From the NCBI GenBank assembly GCA_000470535.1, contig CBRG010000174.1, forward strand, positions 1 to 35,380: DNA of 35,380 bases. The letters run 5' to 3'. Position 1 is the stretch's first letter, and each line of letters begins with the position of its first letter. The notes beneath the pieces were generated by a model, which searched no databases, was not told the DNA's origin, and saw nothing but the letters and a program-made list of their open reading frames with translations. A program made the translations under genes and the position numbers. The stretch comes from Streptomyces sp. AW19M42 (GTDB lineage Bacteria > Actinomycetota > Actinomycetes > Streptomycetales > Streptomycetaceae). Below are positions 1 to 7,611 of this stretch, in pieces.

Positions 1-5
1 CCGGG

Positions 6-1103
6 TCAGGCTCCCGGCAGCCCGTAGGCGTCCGCGATCAGTCCGTAGCTGCGCAGCCTGGCCTCGCCGCCGTGGGCGTTGGCGGTGATCATCAGCTCGT
101 CGGCTCCGGTGCGCTTGGCCAGGTCGTCGAGGCCGGCGCGGACCTCGTCGGCGGTGCCGTGGACGATGTTGACGAGCCAGCTGTCGACGAACTCGCGCTC
201 CATCGGGGTGAAGGCGTACGCCGCCGCCTCTTCCGGCGTCGGTACCAGCCCGGGGCGGCCGGAGCGCAGCCGGAGCATCGAGAGCGCGCCGGTCAGCACC
301 TGGCGGCGGGCCTCGCGCTCGTCCTCCGCGGCCAGGGCCGCGACGCCGATCAGGGCGTACGGCGCGTCCAGTACCGCGGACGGCCGGAAGGACTCCCGGT
401 ACAGCTCCAGGGCCGGGATGGTGTTCTGGGCCGAGAAGTGGTGGGCGAAGGCGAAGGGCAGGCCGAGCACGCCGGCCAGCCGGGCGCTGAAGCCGGAGGA
501 GCCGAGCAGCCACAGGGGCGGCCGGGCCGGGGACTGGACGCCGCCCTCCGCGGTGGCCTGGACGGGGCCGGGGACCGCGTGGATGCGGGCGTAGGGGTGG
601 CCGTCGGGAAAGTCGTCGTCCAGGAAGCGGGTCAGCTCGGCCAGCTGCTGCGGGAAATCGTCGGCGCCTTCGTTGAGCCGTTCGGTGCGGCGCAGGGCGG
701 CGGCGGTGGCGCCGTCGGTGCCCGGGGCGCGGCCGAGGCCGAGGTCCACCCGGCCGGGGGCCATGGCCTCCAGGGTGCCGAACTGCTCGGCGATGACGAG
801 CGGGGCGTGGTTGGGCAGCATGACGCCGCCGGAGCCGAGCCGGATGCGTTCGGTGTGGGCGGCGGTGTGGGCCAGGATCACGGCCGGTGAGGACGAGGCG
901 ACGCCGGGCATCGAGTGGTGTTCCGCGACCCAGTAGCGGTGGAAGCCGCGCCGCTCCGCGAGCTGCGCGATCTCGACCCCGGTGCGCAGGGCCTGGGTCG
1001 CGGTGCCGCCCTGGCCCACGGTCACCAGATCGAGCACGGAGAGCGGAACGGGTGCCGTTCCCTCCGCCTTGCCACGGATCTCGTCGCCTCGAATCTCGTC
1101 CAC
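6..1103 (-). CDS. Luciferase-like flavin-dependent oxidoreductase (LLM class)
   Basis: This is a bacterial-luciferase-like FMN/F420-dependent oxidoreductase of about 365 residues. The typical N-terminal strand ([11 protein letters not shown]) is followed by [12 protein letters not shown], a motif shared by the single-subunit LLM (MsnO8-like) group. [13 protein letters not shown] and [11 protein letters not shown] are the usual flavin-pocket strands, and [15 protein letters not shown] lies in the second half. I chose the GTG at 1103 because GGAGAGG lies 7 nt upstream; a longer reading from 1157 has no ribosome binding site. It is transcribed in the same direction as the racemase-like gene upstream, 132 bp away, across a 14-bp triple repeat. 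The substrate cannot be read from the sequence. Members are often promiscuous monooxygenases or reductases, so a link to the Ehu genes is only positional. Confidence 0.88.
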   Translation of the reverse strand: MDEIRGDEIRGKAEGTAPVPLSVLDLVTVGQGGTATQALRTGVEIAQLAERRGFHRYWVAEHHSMPGVASSSPAVILAHTAAHTERIRLGSGGVMLPNHAPLVIAEQFGTLEAMAPGRVDLGLGRAPGTDGATAAALRRTERLNEGADDFPQQLAELTRFLDDDFPDGHPYARIHAVPGPVQATAEGGVQSPARPPLWLLGSSGFSARLAGVLGLPFAFAHHFSAQNTIPALELYRESFRPSAVLDAPYALIGVAALAAEDEREARRQVLTGALSMLRLRSGRPGLVPTPEEAAAYAFTPMEREFVDSWLVNIVHGTADEVRAGLDDLAKRTGADELMITANAHGGEARLRSYGLIADAYGLPGA

Positions 1104-1189
1104 GTCCTGACCTCTCCGATGGTGCTCTGGTATCCCTCGTACGTCCGCAGAGAACAAACAGGAGGATGGCTCCGTTTATTCCGGGGCCC

Positions 1190-1231
1190 GGCCGTTCCGA
1201 GGCGGCCGTTCCGAGGCGGCCGTTCCGAGGC
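1190..1231. repeat. Three perfect tandem copies of a 14-bp repeat
   Basis: The unit GGCCGTTCCGAGGC occurs three times head to tail (1190-1203, 1204-1217, 1218-1231) with no mismatch. Each copy can fold on itself through its GGCC ends. The array begins 4 bp beyond the stop of the racemase-like gene and lies in the spacer before the LLM oxidoreductase, so it may act as an RNA structure between the two genes or simply be slippage-expanded spacer. Confidence 0.9.
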
Positions 1232-1235
1232 CCGG

Positions 1236-2048
1236 TTACTCCTGGGTCCGGCCGGAGCCTCCGCCGTGCGCGTACGAGCGGCCGCTGCCCCAGATCCGCC
1301 GGGCCGGTGGCTCGGCCGGGGCCGGCGGTGCCTCGCGGGCCGCGAAGAGCGTGCCGAGCCGCGCGGCCCAGGCGGGGCGGTCGGCCAGCCGCAGGGCCTC
1401 CCGGACGGCCACCTGGTTCGCGGTGAGGACCGGTTTGCCGAGCAGCTCCTCCAGTTCCGTGAGGTGGCCGACCGTGTGCAGGGCGGTGTCCGGCAGAAGT
1501 ACCGCGTCCGCGTCCGGGCGGTCGGCGGCGGTGACCAGCTCCTTGATCCGGTCCGGGCCCCAGTCGGCGGCCTCCGCGGCCGTGGCGGCACCGGCCGCGT
1601 GGGTGGCGAGCACCTCGACGCCCTCGGCCGCCAGGAACGCGGTGAAGCGCGCGGCGATCTCCTCGGGGTACGTCGCGGCCACCGCGACCCGGGCGGCGCC
1701 CAGCTTGCGTACCGCGTGGACGAAGCCGATGGAGGTGCTGGAGACGGGTACGCCCAGCGCGCGGGCCAGCGTCGCGGCCTGGGCGTGGGCGCCCTGCGGG
1801 CCGTAAAGGAAACTGCCGCCGTCGCAGGCCCAGACGACGGACTCGACCCCGGAGCGTCCCAGCTCCTGCGCGCCGGTCGCGAGCCGCTCGGGGGTACCCA
1901 GAGCCAGCAGGGCGTCCTCGCGGTAGGCGTCGTCGGGGCACTCGGTGTGCTGGACGACGAGTCTGATGGTGCTGTCGAGCAGGATCTCCATGCGCGGGAA
2001 GTCGCCTGCCGCGAAATGGCCCGGGTAGAGGAATCCGACAGTCGTCAT
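1236..2048 (-). CDS. Maleate isomerase / Asp-Glu racemase-like protein
   Basis: A 270-residue member of the arylmalonate decarboxylase / maleate cis-trans isomerase / Asp-Glu racemase superfamily. These enzymes use one or two cysteines for proton or thiol chemistry in a two-lobed fold. The first-lobe cysteine is visible at Cys75 in VVWACDGGSFLYG. The second-lobe cysteine is not where it is expected: the equivalent strand reads LLPDTALHTVG, with Asp187 in its place. This is therefore probably not a standard maleate isomerase, and the reaction is unknown. The start at 2048 has AAAGGG five bases upstream; a GTG at 2054 is possible. It is divergent from the hydroxyacid dehydrogenase and Ehu-type importer, so a role in processing the imported compound is a reasonable inference. 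Confidence 0.8.
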   Translation of the reverse strand: MTTVGFLYPGHFAAGDFPRMEILLDSTIRLVVQHTECPDDAYREDALLALGTPERLATGAQELGRSGVESVVWACDGGSFLYGPQGAHAQAATLARALGVPVSSTSIGFVHAVRKLGAARVAVAATYPEEIAARFTAFLAAEGVEVLATHAAGAATAAEAADWGPDRIKELVTAADRPDADAVLLPDTALHTVGHLTELEELLGKPVLTANQVAVREALRLADRPAWAARLGTLFAAREAPPAPAEPPARRIWGSGRSYAHGGGSGRTQE

Positions 2049-2234
2049 GTCCACCCTTTCTGTGCGCCGGCAGCTGTCCGGCTGCTGTCCGGCTGTCTTC
2101 CGGAGCTCCCCCGTCTCCGTTCAAGTATTCCCCCATCCGCCCCGGTCATCGCTCCGAGCTGTTGACGGGGGCGGGAGCGGCTGCGAGCGTGGGCCCGGAG
2201 CCCACCTCGGCCGACGCGGGAGGAACCGTCCCCC
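2049..2234. promoter_or_regulatory. Divergent promoter region
   Basis: About 186 bp separate the start codons of the racemase-like gene (minus) and the hydroxyacid dehydrogenase (plus), so both promoters must lie here. The left half holds near-repeats of GCTGTCCGG (2076-2104). TTGACG at 2163-2168 could be a plus-strand -35 box, but I see no convincing -10 at the right distance. Confidence 0.5.
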
Positions 2235-3194
2235 ATGCCGGAGCCCGTTCTGCTCGTACTGGACGCCGATCCACCGCCCCGGCTCGGCCGGCTGGCCGGG
2301 CGGGTCAGGGTCCGGCACACCGACGCGGCCGGTCTGGCCGCACAGCTCCCCCATGCCGATGTCCTGCTGGTCTGGGACTTCGCCTCCGACGCGGTACGGG
2401 AGGCCTGGCCGGGTGACGGGCCGCGACCGGCCTGGGTGCACACGGCGAGCGCGGGCGTGGACCGGCTGCTCAGTCCGGAGCTGGTGGAGTGCGACACGGT
2501 GGTGACCAATGCCCGGGGCGTGTTCGAAAAGCCGATCGCCGAGTACGTGGCGGGGCTGGTGCTGGCGTTCGCGAAGGACCTCCCCGGCACCCTGGAGCTC
2601 CAGCGGGCTCGGCTGTGGCGGCACCGCGAGAGCGTCCCGGTCACCGGCACGCGGGCCGTCGTCGTCGGCGCGGGGCCGGTCGGGCGGGCGGTCACCCGGC
2701 TGCTGATGGCGCTGGGCGTCGAGGTGGCGCTGGTGGGGCGCACGGCCCGGCGCACGATCCACGGGGCGGAGGATCTGGGCCCGCTGGCGGCGCGGGCCGA
2801 CTGGGTGATCTGCGCGGCGCCGCTGACCCCGCTGACGTACGGGATGTTCGACAGCCGGTTCTTCGGGCTGATGCAGCCGTCGGCGCGGTTCATCAACGTG
2901 GGGCGCGGCCCGATGGTCGTCGAGGGCGATCTGGTGGACGCGCTGCGCAGGCGGTGGATCGCGGGGGCGGCGCTCGACGTGTTCGCGACGGAACCGCTCG
3001 GCGCGCGGAGCCCGCTGTGGGACGTGCCCGGCCTGATCGTCTCGCCGCACATGAGCGGTGACACGGTGGGCTGGCGGGACCGGCTGGGTGAGCAGTTCGT
3101 CGCGATGTACGAACTGCGGGCGGCCGGCGATCCGTTGCCGAACGTGGTGGACAAGCGGCTCGGCTACATCCCGGGGACGGATCTGGACGAGTGA
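2235..3194 (+). CDS. D-2-hydroxyacid dehydrogenase
   Basis: A 319-residue NAD(P)-dependent D-isomer 2-hydroxyacid dehydrogenase, interconverting 2-oxo acids and D-2-hydroxy acids in the cytoplasm. The nucleotide fold shows GAGPVG, the catalytic Arg is in NVGRG, the Glu in DVFATEPL and the His in SPHMSG, so the active site is complete. After the second beta strand the usual acidic residue is replaced by VGRTARR, which suggests NADP(H) rather than NAD(H). The N-terminal third is less conserved, as in the GhrA-like branch. The ATG at 2235 is preceded by GGGAGGA. It precedes the ehuB-like gene by 255 bp and is codirectional with it, opposite the racemase-like gene. The pairing suggests reduction of a keto acid derived from the imported compound, but this is inferred from position. 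Confidence 0.9.
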   Translation: MPEPVLLVLDADPPPRLGRLAGRVRVRHTDAAGLAAQLPHADVLLVWDFASDAVREAWPGDGPRPAWVHTASAGVDRLLSPELVECDTVVTNARGVFEKPIAEYVAGLVLAFAKDLPGTLELQRARLWRHRESVPVTGTRAVVVGAGPVGRAVTRLLMALGVEVALVGRTARRTIHGAEDLGPLAARADWVICAAPLTPLTYGMFDSRFFGLMQPSARFINVGRGPMVVEGDLVDALRRRWIAGAALDVFATEPLGARSPLWDVPGLIVSPHMSGDTVGWRDRLGEQFVAMYELRAAGDPLPNVVDKRLGYIPGTDLDE

Positions 3195-3449
3195 GCCCAA
3201 CCCGGCCCACTCAATACCGACTTCACCACCCCATTGCGGACATCTACTGATAACACCCCGTCATCTGCCGCATCCCGCACGGAAGTACACCCTGCTCACA
3301 TCTCGTCGCGCTCCGCCCAACTTCGGACACGGGAAGGTCACCCTCCGGCCACCGTTCGGTTACATGCGATCTCCTGCTGCATAGACGTACGGGAGCGGGC
3401 AGGCGTTCACCCTGTCCGGACTGTTCGACCTTCCAGGAGACTGCGACCC
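3195..3449 (+). promoter_or_regulatory. Upstream region of the importer operon
   Basis: This 255-bp spacer between the dehydrogenase and ehuB is less GC-rich than the coding regions. It probably carries the ehu promoter. The ribosome binding site of ehuB (CAGGAGA, 3434-3440) is clear. I could not fix a -35/-10 pair, and the palindrome found before the IclR gene (6618-6629) is not repeated here. Confidence 0.4.
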
Positions 3450-4352
3450 ATGGCTGATTTCCCGAACCTGTCCCGCCGGGGCTTTCTCAACCGATCGGCA
3501 GCCGTGGGCGGTCTGCTCGTCGTCCCCGGCCTGCTCACCGCGTGCAGCAAGACCGGCGCCGACTCCGCGGACGGCGAGGGAGCCCTCGACAAGCTCCGCA
3601 AGCAGGGCTTCGTCCGGGTCGCGTACGCCGACGAGGCCCCGTACGGCTACATGGAGGGCAAGCAGCTCAAGGGCGAGGCGCCCGCCCTGCACCGGGAGAT
3701 CTTCAAGGCGCTGGGCGTCGACGAGCTGCGGCCCACCCTCTCCGAGTGGGACGGTCTGATCCCGGGCCTCCAGGCCAAGAAGTACGACGTGGTCAGCGCC
3801 GGTATGGCGATCACCCCCGAGCGCTGCGCCAACGCGCTGTTCTCCGAGCCCGAGTTCATCTCGCCGACCGCGATGATGGTGAAGAAGGGCAACCCGAAGA
3901 AGATCACCGATCTGGCCTCCGCGAAGGCGGCCGGGATCACCATCGGCGTGATGGCGGGTGCGGTCGAGGGCTCGTACGCCGAGGGTGCCGGCATCTCCAA
4001 GGGCAAGATCAAGACCCTGCAGAAGCCCCAGGACGGTGCGGACGCGGTCAAGGGAGGCCGGGTCGACGCGTTCCTGCTCACCGGCATCTCGCTGCGCTGG
4101 CTCGCCAAGACCAACGCGGGTACGGAGGTCACCGAGGCCTTCCTGCCGGAGCTCAAGGGGCAGAAGCAGTACAGCCCCGGCGGTGCCGTCTTCCGCAAGG
4201 GCAACGAGGACCTGCGGGACGCCTTCAACCGCGAGCTGAAGAAGATCGTCGCCGACAAGTCGCGCTATGTGAGCCTGCTCCAGGACTACGGGTTCGGAGC
4301 CACCGAGCTCCCGCCGGCCACCCTGAAGACGGCCGATCTGTGCAAGGGCTGA
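3450..4352 (+). CDS. ehuB: Ectoine-type ABC importer, substrate-binding lipoprotein EhuB
   Basis: A 300-residue extracytoplasmic solute receptor of the polar amino acid family (SBP_bac_3). The N-terminus carries a Tat signal (SRRGFLN) and a lipobox (LLTAC), so it is exported folded and lipid-anchored. The segments ADEAPYGYMEG and MAITPERC closely resemble the ligand-site region of known EhuB ectoine/hydroxyectoine receptors, where the Glu and aromatic residues form the binding cage. It heads a tightly packed set of two permeases and an ATPase. A longer reading frame starts at 3234, but the ATG at 3450 has CAGGAGA nine bases upstream and the signal peptide directly after it. Ectoine is the best guess for the ligand; another polar or zwitterionic solute remains possible. 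Confidence 0.88.
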   Translation: MADFPNLSRRGFLNRSAAVGGLLVVPGLLTACSKTGADSADGEGALDKLRKQGFVRVAYADEAPYGYMEGKQLKGEAPALHREIFKALGVDELRPTLSEWDGLIPGLQAKKYDVVSAGMAITPERCANALFSEPEFISPTAMMVKKGNPKKITDLASAKAAGITIGVMAGAVEGSYAEGAGISKGKIKTLQKPQDGADAVKGGRVDAFLLTGISLRWLAKTNAGTEVTEAFLPELKGQKQYSPGGAVFRKGNEDLRDAFNRELKKIVADKSRYVSLLQDYGFGATELPPATLKTADLCKG

Positions 4353-4371
4353 CAGGGACGGAACCCACCGC

Positions 4372-5106
4372 ATGAGTGATTTCTTCTCCGCCTTCATGGA
4401 CGATCTCCCACAGGTGCGCTCCGGCCTGTGGGTGACCCTGGAAGCCACGGTCCTGGGCGCGCTGCTGGCCCTGGTGCTGTCGTTCGTCCTCGGTCTGATG
4501 TCGATCAGCCGGCTGCTGCTGTCGCGCGGCGTCTCCCGCGTGGTCGTGGAGTTCTTCCGCGGCACCTCGCTGTACGTCCAGCTGTTCTGGTTCTACTACG
4601 CGATGCCACCGCTCACGGGGTACGAACTGTCGCCGCTGCTCTGCGGCGTCCTCGCCTTCGGCCTGAACTACGGTGCGTACGGCGCCGAGGTGGTGCGCGG
4701 GGCGATCAACTCCGTTCCGCGTGCCCAGTACGAGGCGACGATCGCGCTGAACATGACGCCGCTGCACCGGATGCGCAAGGTGATCATGCCGCAGGCCTGG
4801 GTGCAGATGCTCCCCTCCCTCACCAACCTGCTGATCCAGCTGCTGAAGTGCACGCCGCTGCTGTGGCTCATCTCGGCCGCCGACCTGATGACCGCGGTCG
4901 AGAAGCTGCGCAGCCGTACGGGTGAGACCCTCACCGCGTATGTGACCCTGCTGGCCTGCTACTTCGTGCTGGCGTACGCGCTGACCCTGCTGATGAACCT
5001 GCTGGAACGGTCCGCCAAGCGCAAGCTCGGCCTGGACACCGGCGGGCGCAGCCTGCTGAAGTCCCGCAGCGCCGTGACCGCCGCCGCCGCCGGAGGTGCC
5101 CGGTGA
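4372..5106 (+). CDS. ehuC: Ectoine-type ABC importer, permease EhuC
   Basis: A 244-residue inner-membrane subunit of the HisM/GlnP type. It has an N-terminal periplasmic start (SGLWVTLEATVLGALLALVL), the EFFRGTSLYVQLFWFYY loop typical of this family and the EAA-like coupling motif QYEATIALNMTPLHRMRKVIMPQAW near residues 122-145, followed by TNLLIQLLKCTPLLWLIS. It begins 19 bp after ehuB and its stop overlaps the ehuD start by 4 bp (GTGA), implying translational coupling. The hydrophilic tail after the last helix (about 30 residues, SAKRKLGLD onward) is longer than usual and low in complexity. Confidence 0.88.
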   Translation: MSDFFSAFMDDLPQVRSGLWVTLEATVLGALLALVLSFVLGLMSISRLLLSRGVSRVVVEFFRGTSLYVQLFWFYYAMPPLTGYELSPLLCGVLAFGLNYGAYGAEVVRGAINSVPRAQYEATIALNMTPLHRMRKVIMPQAWVQMLPSLTNLLIQLLKCTPLLWLISAADLMTAVEKLRSRTGETLTAYVTLLACYFVLAYALTLLMNLLERSAKRKLGLDTGGRSLLKSRSAVTAAAAGGAR

Positions 5107-5747
5107 ACGAGGGATTCAAGTGGGACGCCGTCGGCGAGGCCCTGCCCCTGCTCCTGCAGGGGTTCAAGATCACCTTGCTGGCCACCCTGCTGGGCACGGT
5201 GGTCGCCGCGGTGCTCGGGCTGGCGATCGCGGTCGCCGGACGTGCCCCGAGCCGGTTCGTGACCGTGCCGGTGAAGGTGGTGATGGAGTTCATCCGCTCC
5301 ACTCCGCTGCTGATCCAGCTCGTCGGCGCCGCCGCCGTGTTCAGTTCGGTGGAGCCGCTGTACATCGGCATCGTGGTGCTGGGAATCCACTACGCCACGT
5401 ACACCTCCGAGGTGTACCGCGCCGGGATCGACAGCGTCCCGAAGGGGCAGTGGGAAGCCTGCCGGGCACTGTCGATGTCGTCCCGGCGGACCTGGCAGGC
5501 CGTGATCCTGCCGCAGGCGGTGCGCAACGTGCTGCCCGCCCTCGGGAACTACGCGATCCTGATGTTCAAGGAGACCCCGTTCCTCGCCGTGATCACGGTG
5601 CAGGAGATGGTCTTCAGAGCCCGTGAGTACGGGGCCGAGCACTTCGTGTACACCGAGGTGTTCACGCTCGCCGGGGTGCTCTTCCTGGTCGCGAGCTACC
5701 CGACCTCGCTGTTGATGAGAAAACTGGAGAAGCGCCTTGGCCACTGA
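5103..5747 (+). CDS. ehuD: Ectoine-type ABC importer, permease EhuD
   Basis: A 214-residue second permease paired with EhuC, forming the heterodimeric channel. Family signatures are EFIRSTPLLIQL, the coupling motif QWEACRALSMSSRRTWQAVILPQAVRN, and the following helix NYAILMFKETPFLAVITVQEM. The start is a GTG overlapping the ehuC stop by 4 bp, and the 3' end overlaps the ehuA start by 11 bp. Its shortness and lack of an N-terminal extension are normal for EhuD/GlnP-like subunits. Confidence 0.88.
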   Translation: MNEGFKWDAVGEALPLLLQGFKITLLATLLGTVVAAVLGLAIAVAGRAPSRFVTVPVKVVMEFIRSTPLLIQLVGAAAVFSSVEPLYIGIVVLGIHYATYTSEVYRAGIDSVPKGQWEACRALSMSSRRTWQAVILPQAVRNVLPALGNYAILMFKETPFLAVITVQEMVFRAREYGAEHFVYTEVFTLAGVLFLVASYPTSLLMRKLEKRLGH

Positions 5748-6588
5748 ACCTCTCCCCCTGCAGAAGACCGCGGCCACGGCGCCCGAGGACGTCGTGGCGG
5801 TCCCCGCCTCCCAGGACGGCGGGCATCCGCTGGTCCGCTTCGACAAGGTGGTCAAGCAGTACGGCGACCATGTCGTCCTGGACCAGCTGGACTTCACGGT
5901 CGGGCGCGGCGAGCACGTCACCCTGATCGGGCCCAGCGGCTCCGGCAAGACCACGATCCTGCGGCTGCTGATGACGCTGGAGAAGGTCAGCGGCGGCGTG
6001 ATCCGGATCAACGGCGATCCGCTGACGCACATGGCGGCGGCGGACGGTTCGCTGAAGCCTGCCTCCGAGAAGCACCTGCGCGAGGCGCGGAAGAAGATCG
6101 GGATGGTCTTCCAGCAGTTCAACCTCTTCCCCAACATGAAGGTGCTCCAGAACATCACCGAGGCGCCGGTCAACGTCCTGGGCATGGACCGCGACAAGGC
6201 GGAGACCCGGGCCAGGGAGCTGCTCGACCTGGTCGGGCTCTCGGCGAAGGTCGACGCCCACCCCTCCCAGCTCTCCGGCGGCCAGCAGCAGCGGGTCGCG
6301 ATCGCGCGGGCGCTGGCGATGGAGCCGGAGATCCTGCTTCTGGACGAGGTGACGTCGGCGCTGGACCCGGAGCTGGTGGCGGGCGTCCTGGAGTTGCTGA
6401 GCGATATCGCGCGCAACACCGACATCACCATGCTCTGTGTGACCCACGAGATGAACTTCGCCAGGGACGTCTCGGAGAAGGTGCTGATGTTCGACGCCGG
6501 GCGGGTCGTGGAGGCGGGTTCGCCGGAAAAAATCTTCACGGACCCGGAGCACGAACGCACGCGCGAATTCCTGAACGCGGTGCTGTGA
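5737..6588 (+). CDS. ehuA: Ectoine-type ABC importer, ATPase EhuA
   Basis: A 283-residue ABC ATPase of the polar amino acid class. Walker A is GPSGSGKT (residues 65-72), the Q-loop is VFQQFNLFP, the signature is LSGGQQQR, Walker B is ILLLDEVTSALDPEL, and the switch His is in VTHEM. It carries an extra N-terminal segment of about 30 residues (rich in Ala, Pro, Val) before the ABC fold that is not part of the usual domain. Start is a TTG at 5737 with GGAGAAG immediately upstream inside the ehuD end, so the four genes form one transcription unit. It energises the EhuC/EhuD channel. Confidence 0.88.
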   Translation: MATEPLPLQKTAATAPEDVVAVPASQDGGHPLVRFDKVVKQYGDHVVLDQLDFTVGRGEHVTLIGPSGSGKTTILRLLMTLEKVSGGVIRINGDPLTHMAAADGSLKPASEKHLREARKKIGMVFQQFNLFPNMKVLQNITEAPVNVLGMDRDKAETRARELLDLVGLSAKVDAHPSQLSGGQQQRVAIARALAMEPEILLLDEVTSALDPELVAGVLELLSDIARNTDITMLCVTHEMNFARDVSEKVLMFDAGRVVEAGSPEKIFTDPEHERTREFLNAVL

Positions 6589-6617
6589 CCTCGGCATCCG
6601 TCGGTTACTTATGACCT

Positions 6618-6629
6618 TGGCATATGCCA
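6618..6629. promoter_or_regulatory. Perfect 12-bp palindrome before the IclR gene
   Basis: TGGCATATGCCA is a perfect palindrome located 30 bp after the ehuA stop and 125 bp before the IclR start. Dyads of this size are typical operators of IclR-type dimers, so this may be an autoregulatory site; it could also overlap the promoter of the regulator. No second copy was seen before ehuB or in the divergent region. Confidence 0.4.
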
Positions 6630-6754
6630 GGTGCGTGCGCCCCAGTTCGCGGAGCCGGGGCGCACGGCCGAGTCGTCAACACCAGCCCCTGAACAGGCCA
6701 TTGGCGGCTATCGTGAGGGCAGAGCTTGCGGTCACAACCTGGTAGGGGGAAACC

Positions 6755-7513
6755 GTGGCGTTGAAGCCCGAACCGACCGCGCCGTTCCATTCGGTGCAGT
6801 ACGCCCTTCGTGTTCTCGAAACGGTCTCCAGACACGGCAACGGTGTGACGGACACCCAGATCGCCCGGGAGACGGGACTGCCCGTCGGGCATCTCGCCTC
6901 CCTCCTGCTGATGCTGCGCCGCGAGGGGTATGTCGAGCAGATCGCCGACGGCGCGTACGTGATCGGCGCCTCACTGCTGCTGCTCGGTTCCGGCGCGGCG
7001 CGCAGACAGGCCGTGGAGGCCCGCCTCCAGCAGGCGCTGGTGCAGCTGCGTGACTCGGTCGGTGCGGCGATCTACATCAGCCGGTACGTGGACGGCGAGA
7101 TCCGGGTCACCCAGTGCGCCGACGGGCCGCGCACCCCGGCGGTCAACGAGTGGGTGGACTTCCGGTCCGCGGCGCACGCCTCGGCCATCGGCAAGTGCCT
7201 GCTGACCCAGCTGGACCAGAACGGGCGCCGCGACCACATCTCCCGGCACAAGACCGCGCGGCTGACGTCGCGGACGATCACGAGCGAGCAGGTCCTCTTC
7301 TCCAAGCTGGACAGCCAGCCGGCGACGGTCCCGGTGCTCGACCTCCAGGAGTACGCGGTCGGCACGGTGTGCGCGGCGGTGCCACTGACCGCCGGGGCGT
7401 CGGCGGGATGCCTGGCGCTCTCGCTGCCCGTGGAGGACGCGCACCGGCTGCGCGAGGCGGCGGACGCGCTGAACCGTCGCGCGGCCCCGGTACTGCTGTC
7501 CCTGGCCCTGTAA
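6755..7513 (+). CDS. IclR-family transcriptional regulator
   Basis: A 252-residue regulator. The N-terminal winged helix-turn-helix spans about residues 9-65 (SVQYALRVLETVSRHGNGVTD, then QIARETGLPVGHLASLLLMLRREGYVEQ). The C-terminal IclR effector domain follows (AAHASAIGKCLLTQL is the recognisable core helix, with AVPLTAGASAGCLALSLP near the end). IclR proteins bind small organic acids or related catabolites. Its position directly after ehuA on the same strand makes it the likely regulator of the importer and perhaps of the divergent genes. The GTG start has AGGGGGAAA upstream. Known ectoine-uptake clusters usually use other regulator families, so this pairing deserves attention. Confidence 0.88.
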   Translation: MALKPEPTAPFHSVQYALRVLETVSRHGNGVTDTQIARETGLPVGHLASLLLMLRREGYVEQIADGAYVIGASLLLLGSGAARRQAVEARLQQALVQLRDSVGAAIYISRYVDGEIRVTQCADGPRTPAVNEWVDFRSAAHASAIGKCLLTQLDQNGRRDHISRHKTARLTSRTITSEQVLFSKLDSQPATVPVLDLQEYAVGTVCAAVPLTAGASAGCLALSLPVEDAHRLREAADALNRRAAPVLLSLAL

Positions 7514-7551
7514 CTTTCCGGGCGCTCCCGGCGCGAGCCTGTGCCCTCAAC

Positions 7552-7586
7552 CGCCGGACGGGCGGGCACATCAAGCCCGTCCGGCG
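7552..7586. terminator. Bidirectional terminator between IclR and GH13 genes
   Basis: A perfect 12-bp inverted repeat, CGCCGGACGGGC and GCCCGTCCGGCG, with an 11-nt loop. It lies between the converging ends of the IclR gene (plus) and the GH13 gene (minus), so it can serve both. This hairpin sequence type is very common between convergent genes in Streptomyces. Confidence 0.85.
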
Positions 7587-7611
7587 ATGGAGGGCAAGCC
7601 CCCGCCCCCCC

